From Actinoallomurus bryophytorum (GTDB lineage Bacteria; Actinomycetota; Actinomycetes; Streptosporangiales; Streptosporangiaceae), in NCBI RefSeq assembly GCF_006716425.1, contig NZ_VFOZ01000001.1:4588001-4652000 (forward strand): 64,000 bases of DNA, given 5' to 3'. How positions within the stretch are numbered: the stretch's first letter is position 1; every line of letters begins with the position of its first letter. Position numbers and translations under genes: made by a program. Shown here piece after piece: positions 16,243 to 24,848 of this stretch. Below the pieces are notes generated by a model. That model was not told the origin of the DNA and did not search any database. It worked only from the letters and a program-made list of their open reading frames with translations.

Positions 16243-17168
16243 GGGAGCGGCCCGAGGTCGTCGTCATCGGCGAACCCCTGGTCGAGTTCTCCGCCTCGGA
16301 GGCCCTGACCAGCGCGGACACGTTCCGGCTGTCCTTCTCCGGCGACGCGCTCAACGCCGCCGTGGCGGCCGCCGCCACCGGCGCGCACGTGGCCCTGGTC
16401 ACGCGCACCGGGGAGGACGAGTTCGGTGAGCGACTGATCGCCTTCGCGGCCTCCCACGGCATCGACACGCGCTGGATGTGGCGCGGACCAGGACATTCCG
16501 GCGCGTACGCCGTGGGCGCGGACCCGCACGGTGAGCGGGCCTTCGCCTACATGCGCTTCGGCAGCGCGGCCTCGCGCCTGTCGCCCGCCGACGTGACGGC
16601 CGCCCCGGTGGCGGGGGCCGGCGCGGTGCTGCTGAGCGGGATCACCGCCGCCCTGTCGGACTCCTGTGCCGCCGCCGTCGTGGCCGCCGCCGAGGAGGCC
16701 CGCGGCAAGGTCGTCTACGACCCGAACTTCCGCGGCCGCCTGACGACCGCCACCGCCGCGCGGGAGATCCTGGAGAAGGTCGCGCCGCATGCCGCCCTGG
16801 TCACGCCCTCCTGCCCGGCCGACAGCGTCGCACTGCTCGACACCGCGGACGCCGAGCGCGCGGCCGCCCTCTGCCTGGGGCTGGGCGCCGCTGCCGCCGC
16901 CGTGACGCGGGGTCCCGAAGGTGTCCACATCGCCACGGCGGAGGACAGGTACGACGTCCCGGCCGTCGCGGCGCCGGTCGTCGTCGACGCGACCGGTGCG
17001 GGTGACGCGTTCGCGGGGGTCCTCACCGCCCGCCTGGCACGCGGGGCGTCCCTCGTGGACGCCGTACGCGGGGGCGCCGCCGCGGCCTCAGTGTCCCTGG
17101 CGGGCCAGGGCGGTACGGGCCGGGTCGCCACCGCCGCGGAGATCGAGGCCCTGCTGTCCGGCGACTGA
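16239..17168 (+). CDS. kdgK: PfkB-family sugar kinase, probably 2-keto-3-deoxygluconate kinase
   Basis: 309 aa. The PfkB signatures are an N-terminal GEPLVEFSASE, SGDALNAAVAAAATGAHVA and the C-terminal VDATGAGDAFAGVL with the catalytic Asp. Its ATG overlaps the eda stop (ATGA, 16239-16242). The substrate is inferred from that coupling with KDPG aldolase: it would phosphorylate KDG to KDPG using ATP. Other PfkB substrates cannot be excluded by sequence alone. Confidence 0.88.
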   Translation: MRERPEVVVIGEPLVEFSASEALTSADTFRLSFSGDALNAAVAAAATGAHVALVTRTGEDEFGERLIAFAASHGIDTRWMWRGPGHSGAYAVGADPHGERAFAYMRFGSAASRLSPADVTAAPVAGAGAVLLSGITAALSDSCAAAVVAAAEEARGKVVYDPNFRGRLTTATAAREILEKVAPHAALVTPSCPADSVALLDTADAERAAALCLGLGAAAAAVTRGPEGVHIATAEDRYDVPAVAAPVVVDATGAGDAFAGVLTARLARGASLVDAVRGGAAAASVSLAGQGGTGRVATAAEIEALLSGD

Positions 17169-17222
17169 AGACGCCGGCCCGACGGTGAAACCGGCGAGGT
17201 GCCGACGGCCCTCTAATCCGGC

Positions 17223-17429
17223 ATGGCCCCGCAGAACAGGTTCCGCGTCCGCATGATCTGCGCACTGATCTCGGCCACGTGCGCCGTGACCGCCACGGCG
17301 ATCAGGGTTCACCATCACGAGCGTGACCCGGCACCGTCCTGGTACCGGTCCGAGGACCCGTGCGACTACCGGATCGGCGACCGGTACGGCCATCTCTCCG
17401 TCTGCGACCTCGGCTCGCCGGCTCCGTGA
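17223..17429 (+). CDS. Small putative exported protein
   Basis: 68 aa: MAPQNRFRVRMICALISATCAVTATAI is a basic head plus hydrophobic signal or anchor segment, followed by a short hydrophilic domain with two Cys (DPCDYRIGDRYGH, SVCDLGSP). No family is recognised. It lies between kdgK and the convergent IclR gene, which it nearly abuts. There is no strong ribosome site, so it may be spurious. Confidence 0.4.
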   Translation: MAPQNRFRVRMICALISATCAVTATAIRVHHHERDPAPSWYRSEDPCDYRIGDRYGHLSVCDLGSPAP

Positions 17430-17432
17430 GCC

Positions 17433-18185
17433 TTAGGACGGCGCGCCGAGGGCGAGGGAGACCTCACGGGCGGCCGTGACGACGTGTAGTCCCAGCGTCT
17501 CGTCGTCCGGGGCGACCTCGAAGGCCAGGCCCGAGACGGAGATTCCGCCCATGACGGTGCCGGTGTGGTCGAAGACCGGAGCGCCGACGCAGCGGATGCC
17601 GGCCTCGTTCTCCTCGTCGTCGACCGAGTAGCCGCGGCGCCGCACCTCGGCGAGATGGCCCAGCAGCGCGTCCAGGCCGGTGATCGTGTGCTGGGTGCGG
17701 CGTGCGAGACCGGTACGCGACGTGATCGCGGTGACCTCGTCGTCGCGCAGCTGGGCGAGGACCGCCTTCCCGATCGCGGTGGAGTGCAGGAGCATGCTCA
17801 TGCCGACCCGGGAGGCCATCTGGTACGGGCGAAGGCCCTCGAGTTTGCGCACGTAGACCGCCTCGTCGCCGCCGCGGACGGCGAAGTGCACGGTGAACCC
17901 GGTCCGGTCGCGCAGGCGCTGGAGCGCCGAGTCGGCGTGCTGGGCGGGATCGAAGCGGCTCATCACCTTGCCGGCGAGCGTGAGGATGCGGGGGCCGGGC
18001 AGGTATCCGCCGCTGCCGTCGGCGCGGGCGAACCCCCGGTCGACGAGCGACTGCAGAATGCGGTGCACGGTCGACTTCGGCAGTCCGGTGCCGGCCGCGA
18101 TGTCGGTCACCCGGTGATGCTCCGCGAGCGCTTCGAGCACCGTGAGCGCCTTGTCGATGGAGCCACCGCCGGTCCGTGTTACCAC
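17433..18185 (-). CDS. IclR-family transcriptional regulator (KdgR-like by context)
   Basis: 250 aa. N-terminal winged helix (SIDKALTVLEALAEHH; GLPKSTVHRILQSLVDRG) and a C-terminal IclR effector domain (GMSMLLHSTAIGKAVLA, VDDEENEAGIRCVGAPVFD, GGISVSG). Such proteins are tetrameric, effector-released regulators of catabolic genes. Lying between kdgK and kduD, it most likely controls the KDG pathway. Candidate 17-bp operators are at 15610-15626 and 19000-19016. Start at GTG 18185. Confidence 0.92.
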   Translation of the reverse strand: MVTRTGGGSIDKALTVLEALAEHHRVTDIAAGTGLPKSTVHRILQSLVDRGFARADGSGGYLPGPRILTLAGKVMSRFDPAQHADSALQRLRDRTGFTVHFAVRGGDEAVYVRKLEGLRPYQMASRVGMSMLLHSTAIGKAVLAQLRDDEVTAITSRTGLARRTQHTITGLDALLGHLAEVRRRGYSVDDEENEAGIRCVGAPVFDHTGTVMGGISVSGLAFEVAPDDETLGLHVVTAAREVSLALGAPS

Positions 18186-18235
18186 AGGCAGAGCCTATCC
18201 TCAGCGCTCCCGCCGGCCTCTGAACGGCCCGCTGC

Positions 18236-18973
18236 TCAGCGGGCCATCCAGCCGCCGTCGACCGCCAGGATGTGGCCGGTCACGTAGTCGGCGGCGGGGG
18301 AGGACAGGAAGACGGCCGCGCCCGCCAGATCCTCCGGGTGGCCCCAGCGGCCGGCGGGGATGCGAGCGCGGATCTCCGCCTCGCGTTCGTCGTCGGAGCG
18401 GAGCGCGTCCGTGTTGTTCGTGACGATGTAGCCGGGGGCGATGGCGTTGACCTGGACGCCGTGCGGGGCCCATTCGTTGGCCAGGGCGCGGGTCAGGCCC
18501 GCCACGGCGTGCTTGCTCGCGGTGTAGCCGGCGACGTTGAGACCGCCCTGGAAGGACAGCAGCGACGCGACCATGATGACCTTGCCCGAGCCGCGTTCCA
18601 CCATGCCGGCGCCCACGGCGCGGGTCAGGAAGTAGACCGAGTCGAGGTTGACCGCCAGCACGTCGGTCCAGTCGGCCGCCGACTGTGACAGCGCCGGGCC
18701 CCGCCGGATGATGCCGGCGTTGTTGACCAGGATGTCGATCGGCGGCAGGCCGGCCGCCGCCTCGGCGACCCGTGCCGGGTCGGAAAGGTCGAGCACCCAG
18801 CGGCGGGCGTGCCGGCCGGCACGTACGACCTCCTCCTCGACCTCGTCGAGGTCGTCGCGGTGACCGTGCAGCACGAGGTCGGCCCCGGCCCGCGCCAGCC
18901 CCGCCGCGATGCCACGTCCGATGCCCGTACGCGCCCCGGTGACCAGGGCGGTCCGCCCGCTGAGGTCGAACAT
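18236..18973 (-). CDS. kduD: SDR oxidoreductase, 2-dehydro-3-deoxy-D-gluconate 5-dehydrogenase (KduD-like)
   Basis: 245 aa classical short-chain dehydrogenase: cofactor motif TGARTGIGRGIA, NNAGI, catalytic Ser in VASLLSFQGG, YTASK, and the C-terminus VTGHILAVDGGWM. IIRRGP after NNAG and SFQGGL are typical of KduD, which reduces 5-keto to 2-keto-3-deoxygluconate, feeding KdgK and Eda. It starts 33 bp after the DUF1295 gene. The gap contains an inverted repeat and a candidate IclR operator, so it probably has its own promoter. Confidence 0.88.
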   Translation of the reverse strand: MFDLSGRTALVTGARTGIGRGIAAGLARAGADLVLHGHRDDLDEVEEEVVRAGRHARRWVLDLSDPARVAEAAAGLPPIDILVNNAGIIRRGPALSQSAADWTDVLAVNLDSVYFLTRAVGAGMVERGSGKVIMVASLLSFQGGLNVAGYTASKHAVAGLTRALANEWAPHGVQVNAIAPGYIVTNNTDALRSDDEREAEIRARIPAGRWGHPEDLAGAAVFLSSPAADYVTGHILAVDGGWMAR

Positions 18974-18976
18974 GCC

Positions 18977-19016
18977 GGAATTCTACATGACAGAAGAGAA
19001 TTCCATCAGACGGAAC
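18977..19016 (-). promoter_or_regulatory. Inverted repeat and candidate IclR operator upstream of kduD
   Basis: GGAATTC (18977-18983) and GAATTCC (18998-19004) form a perfect dyad with a 14-bp centre. Overlapping it, ATTCCATCAGACGGAAC (19000-19016; minus strand GTTCCGTCTGATGGAAT) is a 17-bp near-palindrome sharing GTTCCG-N4-A-N-GG with the element before eda. It overlaps the stop of the upstream gene. Confidence 0.5.
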
Positions 19017-19791
19017 GCCGTGGTGGCAGACGCCGTGGTGGCAAGGGGAGGAAGCCGCTCGTCCGCGCCGCGTACTCCGCGTACCCGGGGCGTGTCTTGC
19101 GCATCCCCTTCTCGAGCAGCGGCTTGCCGGTGCCCTTGACGAGGAAGAACGTCATCACCACCGGCGAGAGCACCGTCAGCAGCCCGGCCCAGTGGTCGCA
19201 GGCGATCAGGAACAGCCCCCACCACACGCACGCGTCGCCGAAGTAGTTCGGGTGCCGGGTGTACCGCCACAGTCCCCGGTCCATCACCTGACCCTGGCTC
19301 GACGGATCGGCGCGGAACCGGGCCAGTTGCCGGTCCCCGACCGTCTCGAAGAAGAAACCCACGAGCCAGAGCGCGGCACCGATCCACGCCGCGACGCCGA
19401 TCGGACCCTTCTCCAGCATCGCCACCTGCACCGGCAGCGAGACGAACCACATGATCGGCCCCTGCGTGAGGTAGATCTTGCGCAGCGCGTACGCGTCGCG
19501 GCTCCCCGGCGCGCGGTCGAGGAGCGCGGCATAGCGCGGATCCTCCTCGCCCCCGCGCGAACGCCAGGCGATGTGCGCGCCCAGCCGTACGCCCCAGATC
19601 GCGGTCAGCGCGACGGCCAGCAGCCGGCGGCCGTGGTCGCCGTCCGAGGTCGCGTACCCCACCACCGCCACGGCGGCGAAGCCCAGGCCCCAGGCGACGT
19701 CCATCACGTTGTGCCGGCCCAGTGAGCGGGCGACCACGAACGTCACGGCCAGCACGACCACGACGGTCGCGAGAGTCCAACCGAAGATCAT
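19006..19791 (-). CDS. DUF1295 membrane protein (steroid 5-alpha-reductase-like)
   Basis: 261 aa, about six to seven helices, with the C-terminal isoprenylcysteine-methyltransferase/steroid-reductase-like signature (DRGLWRYTRHPNYFGDACVWWG, then GTGKPLLEKGM) and an early DVAWGLGF. Enzymes of this fold reduce or methylate lipid-like substrates in the membrane. Start ATG 19791 overlaps the stop of the preceding Cfa gene by 4 nt; it is the last of five coupled genes, so it probably acts on the same lipid product. Confidence 0.85.
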   Translation of the reverse strand: MIFGWTLATVVVVLAVTFVVARSLGRHNVMDVAWGLGFAAVAVVGYATSDGDHGRRLLAVALTAIWGVRLGAHIAWRSRGGEEDPRYAALLDRAPGSRDAYALRKIYLTQGPIMWFVSLPVQVAMLEKGPIGVAAWIGAALWLVGFFFETVGDRQLARFRADPSSQGQVMDRGLWRYTRHPNYFGDACVWWGLFLIACDHWAGLLTVLSPVVMTFFLVKGTGKPLLEKGMRKTRPGYAEYAARTSGFLPLPPRRLPPRRSV

Positions 19792-20984
19792 GAAGTCTCC
19801 TCTGCCGGTTGCCGGATCGCGAGGATCTGGTCCACGCCCATCCGCTCCTGCTCGAACGCCAGCGCGCCGCCCGCGAGGTAGAGCCGCCACACGCGGGCGC
19901 CCTCCTCACCGACCAGGCGGACCGCGTCCTCCCAGCGGGCCTCCAGGTTCCGCGACCACGCCTCGGCGGTGCGCACGTAATCCTGGCGCAGCCCGTGCAG
20001 CCCCTCGATCTCCAGCCCGGCATCCTCCAGCAGCCCGACCGTGTCCTCGACCGGCCGCATGTGCATGTCGGGCGCGATGTAGGTCTCGATGAACGGGCCG
20101 CCGCCGGGCGCCGCGCCGGCGTGCCGCGACATCTGCTGGATCAGCACCCGCCCGCCCGGCCGCACCAGGTCGTGGAGCCGCGCGGCGAAGATCGGATAGT
20201 TCTCGGCGCCGACGTGCTCGCCCATCTCGATGGCGGCGACCGCGTCGTACGGGCCGTCGTCGGTCTCGCGGTAGTCCTGGACCCGGATCTCGACCGGGAG
20301 CCCGTCGGCGCGGGAACGCGCGTACGCCGCCTGCTCCTCGGACAGCGTGATACCCGTGACGTGCACGCCGTACTCGGCGGCCGCGTGGATCGACAGCGAA
20401 CCCCAGCCGCAGCCGACGTCGAGCAGCCGCATGCCCGGCCGCAGGCCGAGCTTGCGGCAGATCATGCCGAGCTTGGCGCGTTGTGCCTTCGCCAGGTCGT
20501 CATCGTCGAAGTACGCGCAGGAGTAGGCCATCGACTCGTCCAGCAGCAGCTCGTAGAACGCGGCCGGGACGTCGTAGTGGTGCGCGATCACGGCCCGGTC
20601 GCGCAGGAGAGTGTGCGGGCGGCCGGAGACCCGTGCCTCCGACTCGGGCGCCAGCGGCCGCGGACCGACCACGCCGAGCCGTACGGCCAGCGCGAGCGCA
20701 CGTACCCACGGCACCTTCGGCGCGGCCGGGCGTCCCGCCCAGACGGCCCGCAGGCCCTCGGCGAGGTCGCCCTCCACGTCGAGGTCGCCGGTGACGTACG
20801 CACGTGCCAGGCCGAGCTCGCCCGGACTCCACAGGATCCGGCGCAGGGCACGCCGCGACCGCAGCACGAGGACGGGGCCGGAGTCCGGACCGGTCTCGCT
20901 GCCGTCCCAGGCGCGTACGCGCACCGGTGGCTCGCCGCCGAACAGCGTCTCCAGAAGTGGTTCCAGCTTGGCCGCGACGGTCAT
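19788..20984 (-). CDS. Cyclopropane-fatty-acyl-phospholipid synthase family methyltransferase (second copy)
   Basis: 398 aa. An N-terminal Cfa-type domain (residues 1-110, LARAYVTGDLDVEGDLAEGL) is followed by the class I SAM fold: LLDVGCGWGSLSIHAA, HHYDVPAAFYELLLDESMAYSCAYF (two adjoining parts), IEMGEHVGAENY, RPGGRVLIQQM. It transfers a methyl or methylene group to unsaturated phospholipid acyl chains. ATG 20984 overlaps the previous Cfa gene's stop (ATGA). It differs clearly from the first copy, so the two probably do distinct steps. Confidence 0.9.
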   Translation of the reverse strand: MTVAAKLEPLLETLFGGEPPVRVRAWDGSETGPDSGPVLVLRSRRALRRILWSPGELGLARAYVTGDLDVEGDLAEGLRAVWAGRPAAPKVPWVRALALAVRLGVVGPRPLAPESEARVSGRPHTLLRDRAVIAHHYDVPAAFYELLLDESMAYSCAYFDDDDLAKAQRAKLGMICRKLGLRPGMRLLDVGCGWGSLSIHAAAEYGVHVTGITLSEEQAAYARSRADGLPVEIRVQDYRETDDGPYDAVAAIEMGEHVGAENYPIFAARLHDLVRPGGRVLIQQMSRHAGAAPGGGPFIETYIAPDMHMRPVEDTVGLLEDAGLEIEGLHGLRQDYVRTAEAWSRNLEARWEDAVRLVGEEGARVWRLYLAGGALAFEQERMGVDQILAIRQPAEETS

Positions 20985-22153
20985 GGGGATCTCTCCAGGA
21001 GCAGTTGCCGGACGTCGATGTATCCGGAGCGGAACCCGGCCTCGGAATAGGCCAGGTAGAACGTCCACATGCGGCGGAAGATCGCGTCGAACCCCAGGTC
21101 CTCGACGTCGGCCGCCTCGAACCGCTCGCGCCAGAGCCGCAGCGTACGCGCGTAGTCCTGGCCGAACCGGGTCTGCCCGGCCAGCCGGAGCGAGGTCGCG
21201 GACATCGCCCGTTCGAGCGCCTCGACCGAGGGCAGCAGGCCGCCGGGGAAGATGTACTTCTGCACCCAGGTGTAGGTGTCACGGGTGGCGAGCATCCGGT
21301 CGTGCGGCATCGTGATCGCCTGCAGCGCGACCCGTCCGCCGGGGGCCAGCAGGCGGTCGAGGGTCGCGAAGAAGACCGGCCAGTACCGCTCGCCGACCGC
21401 CTCGACCATCTCCACGCTGACGATCGCGTCGTAGGACCCCTCGGCCTCGCGGTAGTCGCGCAGCTCGACGGCGACACTGTCGGCGTACCCGGCGTCGGCG
21501 ACCCGCTCGATGGCCAGCTTGCGCTGCTGCTCGGAGATCGTGATCGACTCGACGCGCGCGCCGCGGGCGGCGGCACGGATGGCCAGTTCGCCCCAGCCGG
21601 TGCCGATCTCCAGCACGCGGCTCCCCGGGCCGACCTCCGCCAGGTCGAGCAGCCGGTCGATCTTGCGCCGCTGCGCGTCCTCCAGGGTGTCGCCGTCGGC
21701 GAACAGCGCGCTGGAGTACGTCATGGTCTTGTCCAGGAACGCGGCGAACAGGTCGTTGGACAGGTCGTAGTGGTGGTGGATGTTCTGCCTGGCCGCGGCG
21801 ATGGAGCCGTCATCGGGGATGCGCCTGGCATACCAGCGGCGTATCCACTGCAGGCGTGGCGGCACCAGTGTGCTCATGCGCGCGGCGAGCTCGGTGAGCA
21901 GCGCGGGCAGGTCCGGCGCGTCCCAGTCGCCCGCCATGTAGGACTCGCCGACGCCGATCAGCCCGTCCACGCCGAGCCGGTGGAAGAACGCGCCGGGCCG
22001 CCTCAAGACGATGCGCGGTCCGGTGCCGGGGCGGACGCCGTCCGGCAGCTCGACCTCCAGTGACAGGCGTGCGGCGACGCGGGCGAACAGCCGCCGTGCC
22101 ACGGCGGCGCGGACGGCCGAGTGCGGCACTCGCTCGATGTCCGGCCAGTTCAA
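20981..22153 (-). CDS. Cyclopropane-fatty-acyl-phospholipid synthase family methyltransferase (first copy)
   Basis: 390 aa: substrate domain (GESYMAGDWDAPDLPALLTE), HHHYDLSNDLFAAFLD, SAM motif VLEIGTGWGELAIRAA, VEMVEAVGERYW and a C-terminal FYLAYSEAGFRSGYIDV typical of Cfa. The start is a TTG at 22153: GGAGAG lies 6 nt upstream and TTGA overlaps the stop of DUF1365 by 4 nt, as at the other junctions of this operon. A long apparent N-terminal extension in this frame is only a shadow of the neighbouring genes. Confidence 0.9.
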   Translation of the reverse strand: MNWPDIERVPHSAVRAAVARRLFARVAARLSLEVELPDGVRPGTGPRIVLRRPGAFFHRLGVDGLIGVGESYMAGDWDAPDLPALLTELAARMSTLVPPRLQWIRRWYARRIPDDGSIAAARQNIHHHYDLSNDLFAAFLDKTMTYSSALFADGDTLEDAQRRKIDRLLDLAEVGPGSRVLEIGTGWGELAIRAAARGARVESITISEQQRKLAIERVADAGYADSVAVELRDYREAEGSYDAIVSVEMVEAVGERYWPVFFATLDRLLAPGGRVALQAITMPHDRMLATRDTYTWVQKYIFPGGLLPSVEALERAMSATSLRLAGQTRFGQDYARTLRLWRERFEAADVEDLGFDAIFRRMWTFYLAYSEAGFRSGYIDVRQLLLERSP

Positions 22154-22779
22154 CTGGGTCTCTCCTTCCGTGGGAGTCCACGCAGGTACAGGCCGATGCC
22201 CTGGCGCCGGATGCGCAGGGGTACGGCCAGCGTCGCGAGCGCCCGGCGTACGACACGTCCGCGGGTGCGCTCGCCGCGTACGGTCGCGACGAAGGGCCGG
22301 TCGCCGGCCCGGTGCAGGGTCACGGTGACGGCGAGGTTCTCGCCGGGTTCGGGGAGGCTCATCCGGTACCTCCCGTCGACCGGATAGAACGGTGAGACAT
22401 AGAACTCCTTGTCGAGCCGGGTCTGTCCGGGCCGCAGGAGGTAGCCGTGACGCTCGCCGTACGTGTTGTGGACCTCGGCGACCACGTGCGTCCCGCCAGG
22501 GGCCTCGCACCAGTACAGGCTGAGCGGGTTGAAGACGTGGCCGAGCACTCTGGGCTGGGCGAGCATCCGGATCCGTCCGACCGGCCCGACACCGCGCCCC
22601 GCGAGGAAGTCCGTCAGCCCCTGCCGGAGCGTGCGGCCGCCGAAGTGGTCGCCGGGCAGGAAGCCGCGCGGCGGATGGTCGACGTCGAAGAGCCACAGGT
22701 ACACCGGGTACGTGAACGCGTTGCGCAGCGGTGCCGCGCGTACGTGCGTGACCTGGCAGGCGTACAGCGAGGCCGTCAC
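22150..22779 (-). CDS. DUF1365 protein
   Basis: 209 aa with the family blocks ACQVTHVRAAPLRNAFTYPV (20), GHVFNPLSLYWC, VHNTYGERHGYLL and KEFYVSPFYPVDGRYRM. The biochemical role is not established; across bacteria it is a regular neighbour of Cfa-like methyltransferases and an FAD amine-oxidase-like protein, so a lipid-modifying role is likely. GTG 22779 overlaps the preceding stop by 4 nt (GTGA). Confidence 0.9.
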   Translation of the reverse strand: MTASLYACQVTHVRAAPLRNAFTYPVYLWLFDVDHPPRGFLPGDHFGGRTLRQGLTDFLAGRGVGPVGRIRMLAQPRVLGHVFNPLSLYWCEAPGGTHVVAEVHNTYGERHGYLLRPGQTRLDKEFYVSPFYPVDGRYRMSLPEPGENLAVTVTLHRAGDRPFVATVRGERTRGRVVRRALATLAVPLRIRRQGIGLYLRGLPRKERPS

Positions 22780-23984
22780 CAGACACCACCGAGCGCGCGG
22801 GCCGCCTCGACGCCCGAGCGGCAGCCGTCCTCGTGGAACCCCCAGCCGTGGTACGCGCCCGCGAACACGATCCTGCGGTCGTCCAACCCCGGCAGCCGTG
22901 CCTGCGCGGCGACGGACTCGGGGGTGTAGACGGGGTGCTCGTAGACCATGCGCGCGAGGACGTGCCGCTCCGCGATCTCCTCGCCGAGCGTGACGACATG
23001 CGGTTGCGAGGTCTCGAGCCGTTGCAGGCGGTTCAGGTCGTAGCTGACCTTCACCCGGTCGGCGCTCGCCACGCAGGAGGGCATCGTGTAGTTCCACGAG
23101 GCGCGGGCGCGCTCCGGCAGCACCGAACCGTCCGTGTGCAGCACGGCCTCGTTGCGGGAGTACCGGAAGGCACCCAGCGTGTCCCGTTCGGCCGGCGTGG
23201 GTTCGGCGAGAACGCGCAGGGCCTGGTCGGGGTGGGTCGCCACGACGGCGGCGTCGAAGTCCTCGGTGTCCCCCGCGGCCCGCAACGTGACGCCGCCGGG
23301 GGTACGCCGCAGTTCGCGGACCTGTTCGCCGGTGCGGACGGAGGTGAGCTCCTTGGCGATCCGGTCGACGTACGAGCGGCTGCCCTCGGTGACGGTCCGC
23401 CACTGCGGCGCACCGGTCACCGAGAGCATCCCGTGGTTGGCCAGGAACGAGAACAGGTACCGCGCCGGGTAGCGCATGGCGTCGGCGGGCGAGCACGACC
23501 ACACCGCGGCGACCAGAGGCGTGGCGAAGTGCGCGACGAAGTAGGGGGAGTAGCCGTCGAGGAACTCGCCGAGGGGCGGACTCTCGTGTGCGCCGTCATC
23601 GAGCACGGCACGGGCGGCGCGGTGGAAGCGCGGCACCTCGGCGAGCATCCGCAGGTAGCGAAGGCCCGGCCGGCGGACGAGGAGCCCCCCCGGCCCTCGT
23701 CCGCCGGCGTACTCCAGACCGCAGCCATGACAACGGATCGACATGCTCATCTCGGATGGCTGCGTCTGGACGCCGAGCTCGCGGAAGAGCCTTGTGAGCA
23801 GGGGATACGTCGTGTCGTTGTGCACGATGAACCCGGAGTCGACGGCAAGCCCACCGACGTCATGGGTGTGCGCGTGCCCGCCGAGACGCTCGTCGGCCTC
23901 GTAGAGGGTCACGTCAGAGTTCCGGGCCAGCACGTACGCCGCGGTGAGCCCCGCCACGCCACTACCGATGACCGCTATCCGCAT
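22776..23984 (-). CDS. FAD-dependent oxidoreductase (amine oxidase-like, COG2907 type)
   Basis: 402 aa. N-terminal Rossmann motif GSGVAGLTAAYVLA and the following YEADERLGGHAHTH bind FAD; VATHPDQALRVL and the C-terminal IVFAGAYHGWGFHEDGC are typical of the subgroup found with DUF1365 and Cfa. In other bacteria this set is linked to unusual membrane fatty acids and photo-oxidative or envelope stress, e.g. furan fatty acid formation in Rhodobacter; transfer of that role here is inference. First gene of a five-gene run. ATG 23984 has GGGGAG just upstream. Confidence 0.88.
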   Translation of the reverse strand: MRIAVIGSGVAGLTAAYVLARNSDVTLYEADERLGGHAHTHDVGGLAVDSGFIVHNDTTYPLLTRLFRELGVQTQPSEMSMSIRCHGCGLEYAGGRGPGGLLVRRPGLRYLRMLAEVPRFHRAARAVLDDGAHESPPLGEFLDGYSPYFVAHFATPLVAAVWSCSPADAMRYPARYLFSFLANHGMLSVTGAPQWRTVTEGSRSYVDRIAKELTSVRTGEQVRELRRTPGGVTLRAAGDTEDFDAAVVATHPDQALRVLAEPTPAERDTLGAFRYSRNEAVLHTDGSVLPERARASWNYTMPSCVASADRVKVSYDLNRLQRLETSQPHVVTLGEEIAERHVLARMVYEHPVYTPESVAAQARLPGLDDRRIVFAGAYHGWGFHEDGCRSGVEAARALGGVW

Positions 23985-24092
23985 CTGCTCCCCATCGCTT
24001 CGCTCGGCTCACAGGTATTTCGGAGTGAGGCGAACGGCGGATTGGTGCGAATGCTGCGGTATGTCCCCGATCAGGATGATCTCTGCGCCTAG

Positions 24093-24848
24093 AGCACCAG
24101 TGAACGCCTCCCGCGCCGGCCGCACGGTTGGCCGGGCAGGCGGTCAGGTGGGGGTTGGGCAGGTAGTCGTGGGGCAGGTGATCGGGTAGCTCGCCGGGTC
24201 TTGTCGTGCACCAGCGGCGTCGTCACCCCGCCATCCGTTCGGGTCGGGGTTCGGCCGCGTCATGTTCCGCTCCCAACCCGTTCTCACCCACTCCGCCGGC
24301 ACTTCATTCGAAGCCAGGTGGGCTCAGCTCCGGTCAGGCTCGGCTCAGATCCCGCTCGGCTCAGATCCCGCTCGGCTCGGGGCGCCGGTCGGCTTGGCTT
24401 TCGTCTGCTTTGGGTTCGGGTCGGGCCGGGCTTCGGTCAGGTCGCGTTCCGCTCCTGCTCCGCGCTCATTTACGACCTCCGTTTCCGGCTCTGCTTCGGA
24501 CCTGCTTGGGCGGGTCCGGGCTCGGGCTGGGATCGGGGCCGGTCGGGTTGGATGGGCTGGGTCCGGTCGGGCTTCGGTTGGTCGCGTTCCGCCCCCGCTC
24601 ATCTTCGGTCCGCTTCGCTCAGATCAGGTTGTGCTTGGCTCGGGTCGCGTTCCGCGCCGACCTACGCCCTCGCCCGCCGTTCATCGCCACTGTCACTTTC
24701 AACCCCAACCACCTCTGACTCCCAACCACCTCTACCTCTAACCCCAGCACCTCTGAGTTCCCACACCCACCTCCGACCCACCTTCGCCTTTAAAGCCCAC
24801 AGTCCCTGTTAGACCAGCCGACCCCGCCCCGGACCCGCGCCGTAGCCG
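24093..24848. other. Non-coding, compositionally odd, repeat-laden gap
   Basis: About 750 bp of T/G-biased then C/A-biased sequence. CGGCTCAGATCCCGCT is repeated at 24341 and 24357 with a third partial copy, and GTCGCGTTCCGC occurs three times (near 24433, 24579 and 24644). The end holds CCACCTCT-type repeats. Three overlapping plus-strand ORFs exist only because stops are rare; none has a domain. It looks like decayed or slippage-expanded DNA. Confidence 0.6.

Noticed and set aside
18961-18980. LexA half-site TCGAAC at the kduD start
   Set aside because: Reads TCGAACATGCCGGA without the matching GTTCGA half; not a box.
24201-24812. 203-aa and overlapping Ser/Arg/Gly-rich ORFs
   Set aside because: Three frames are open in the same repetitive stretch; low complexity without homologous motifs.
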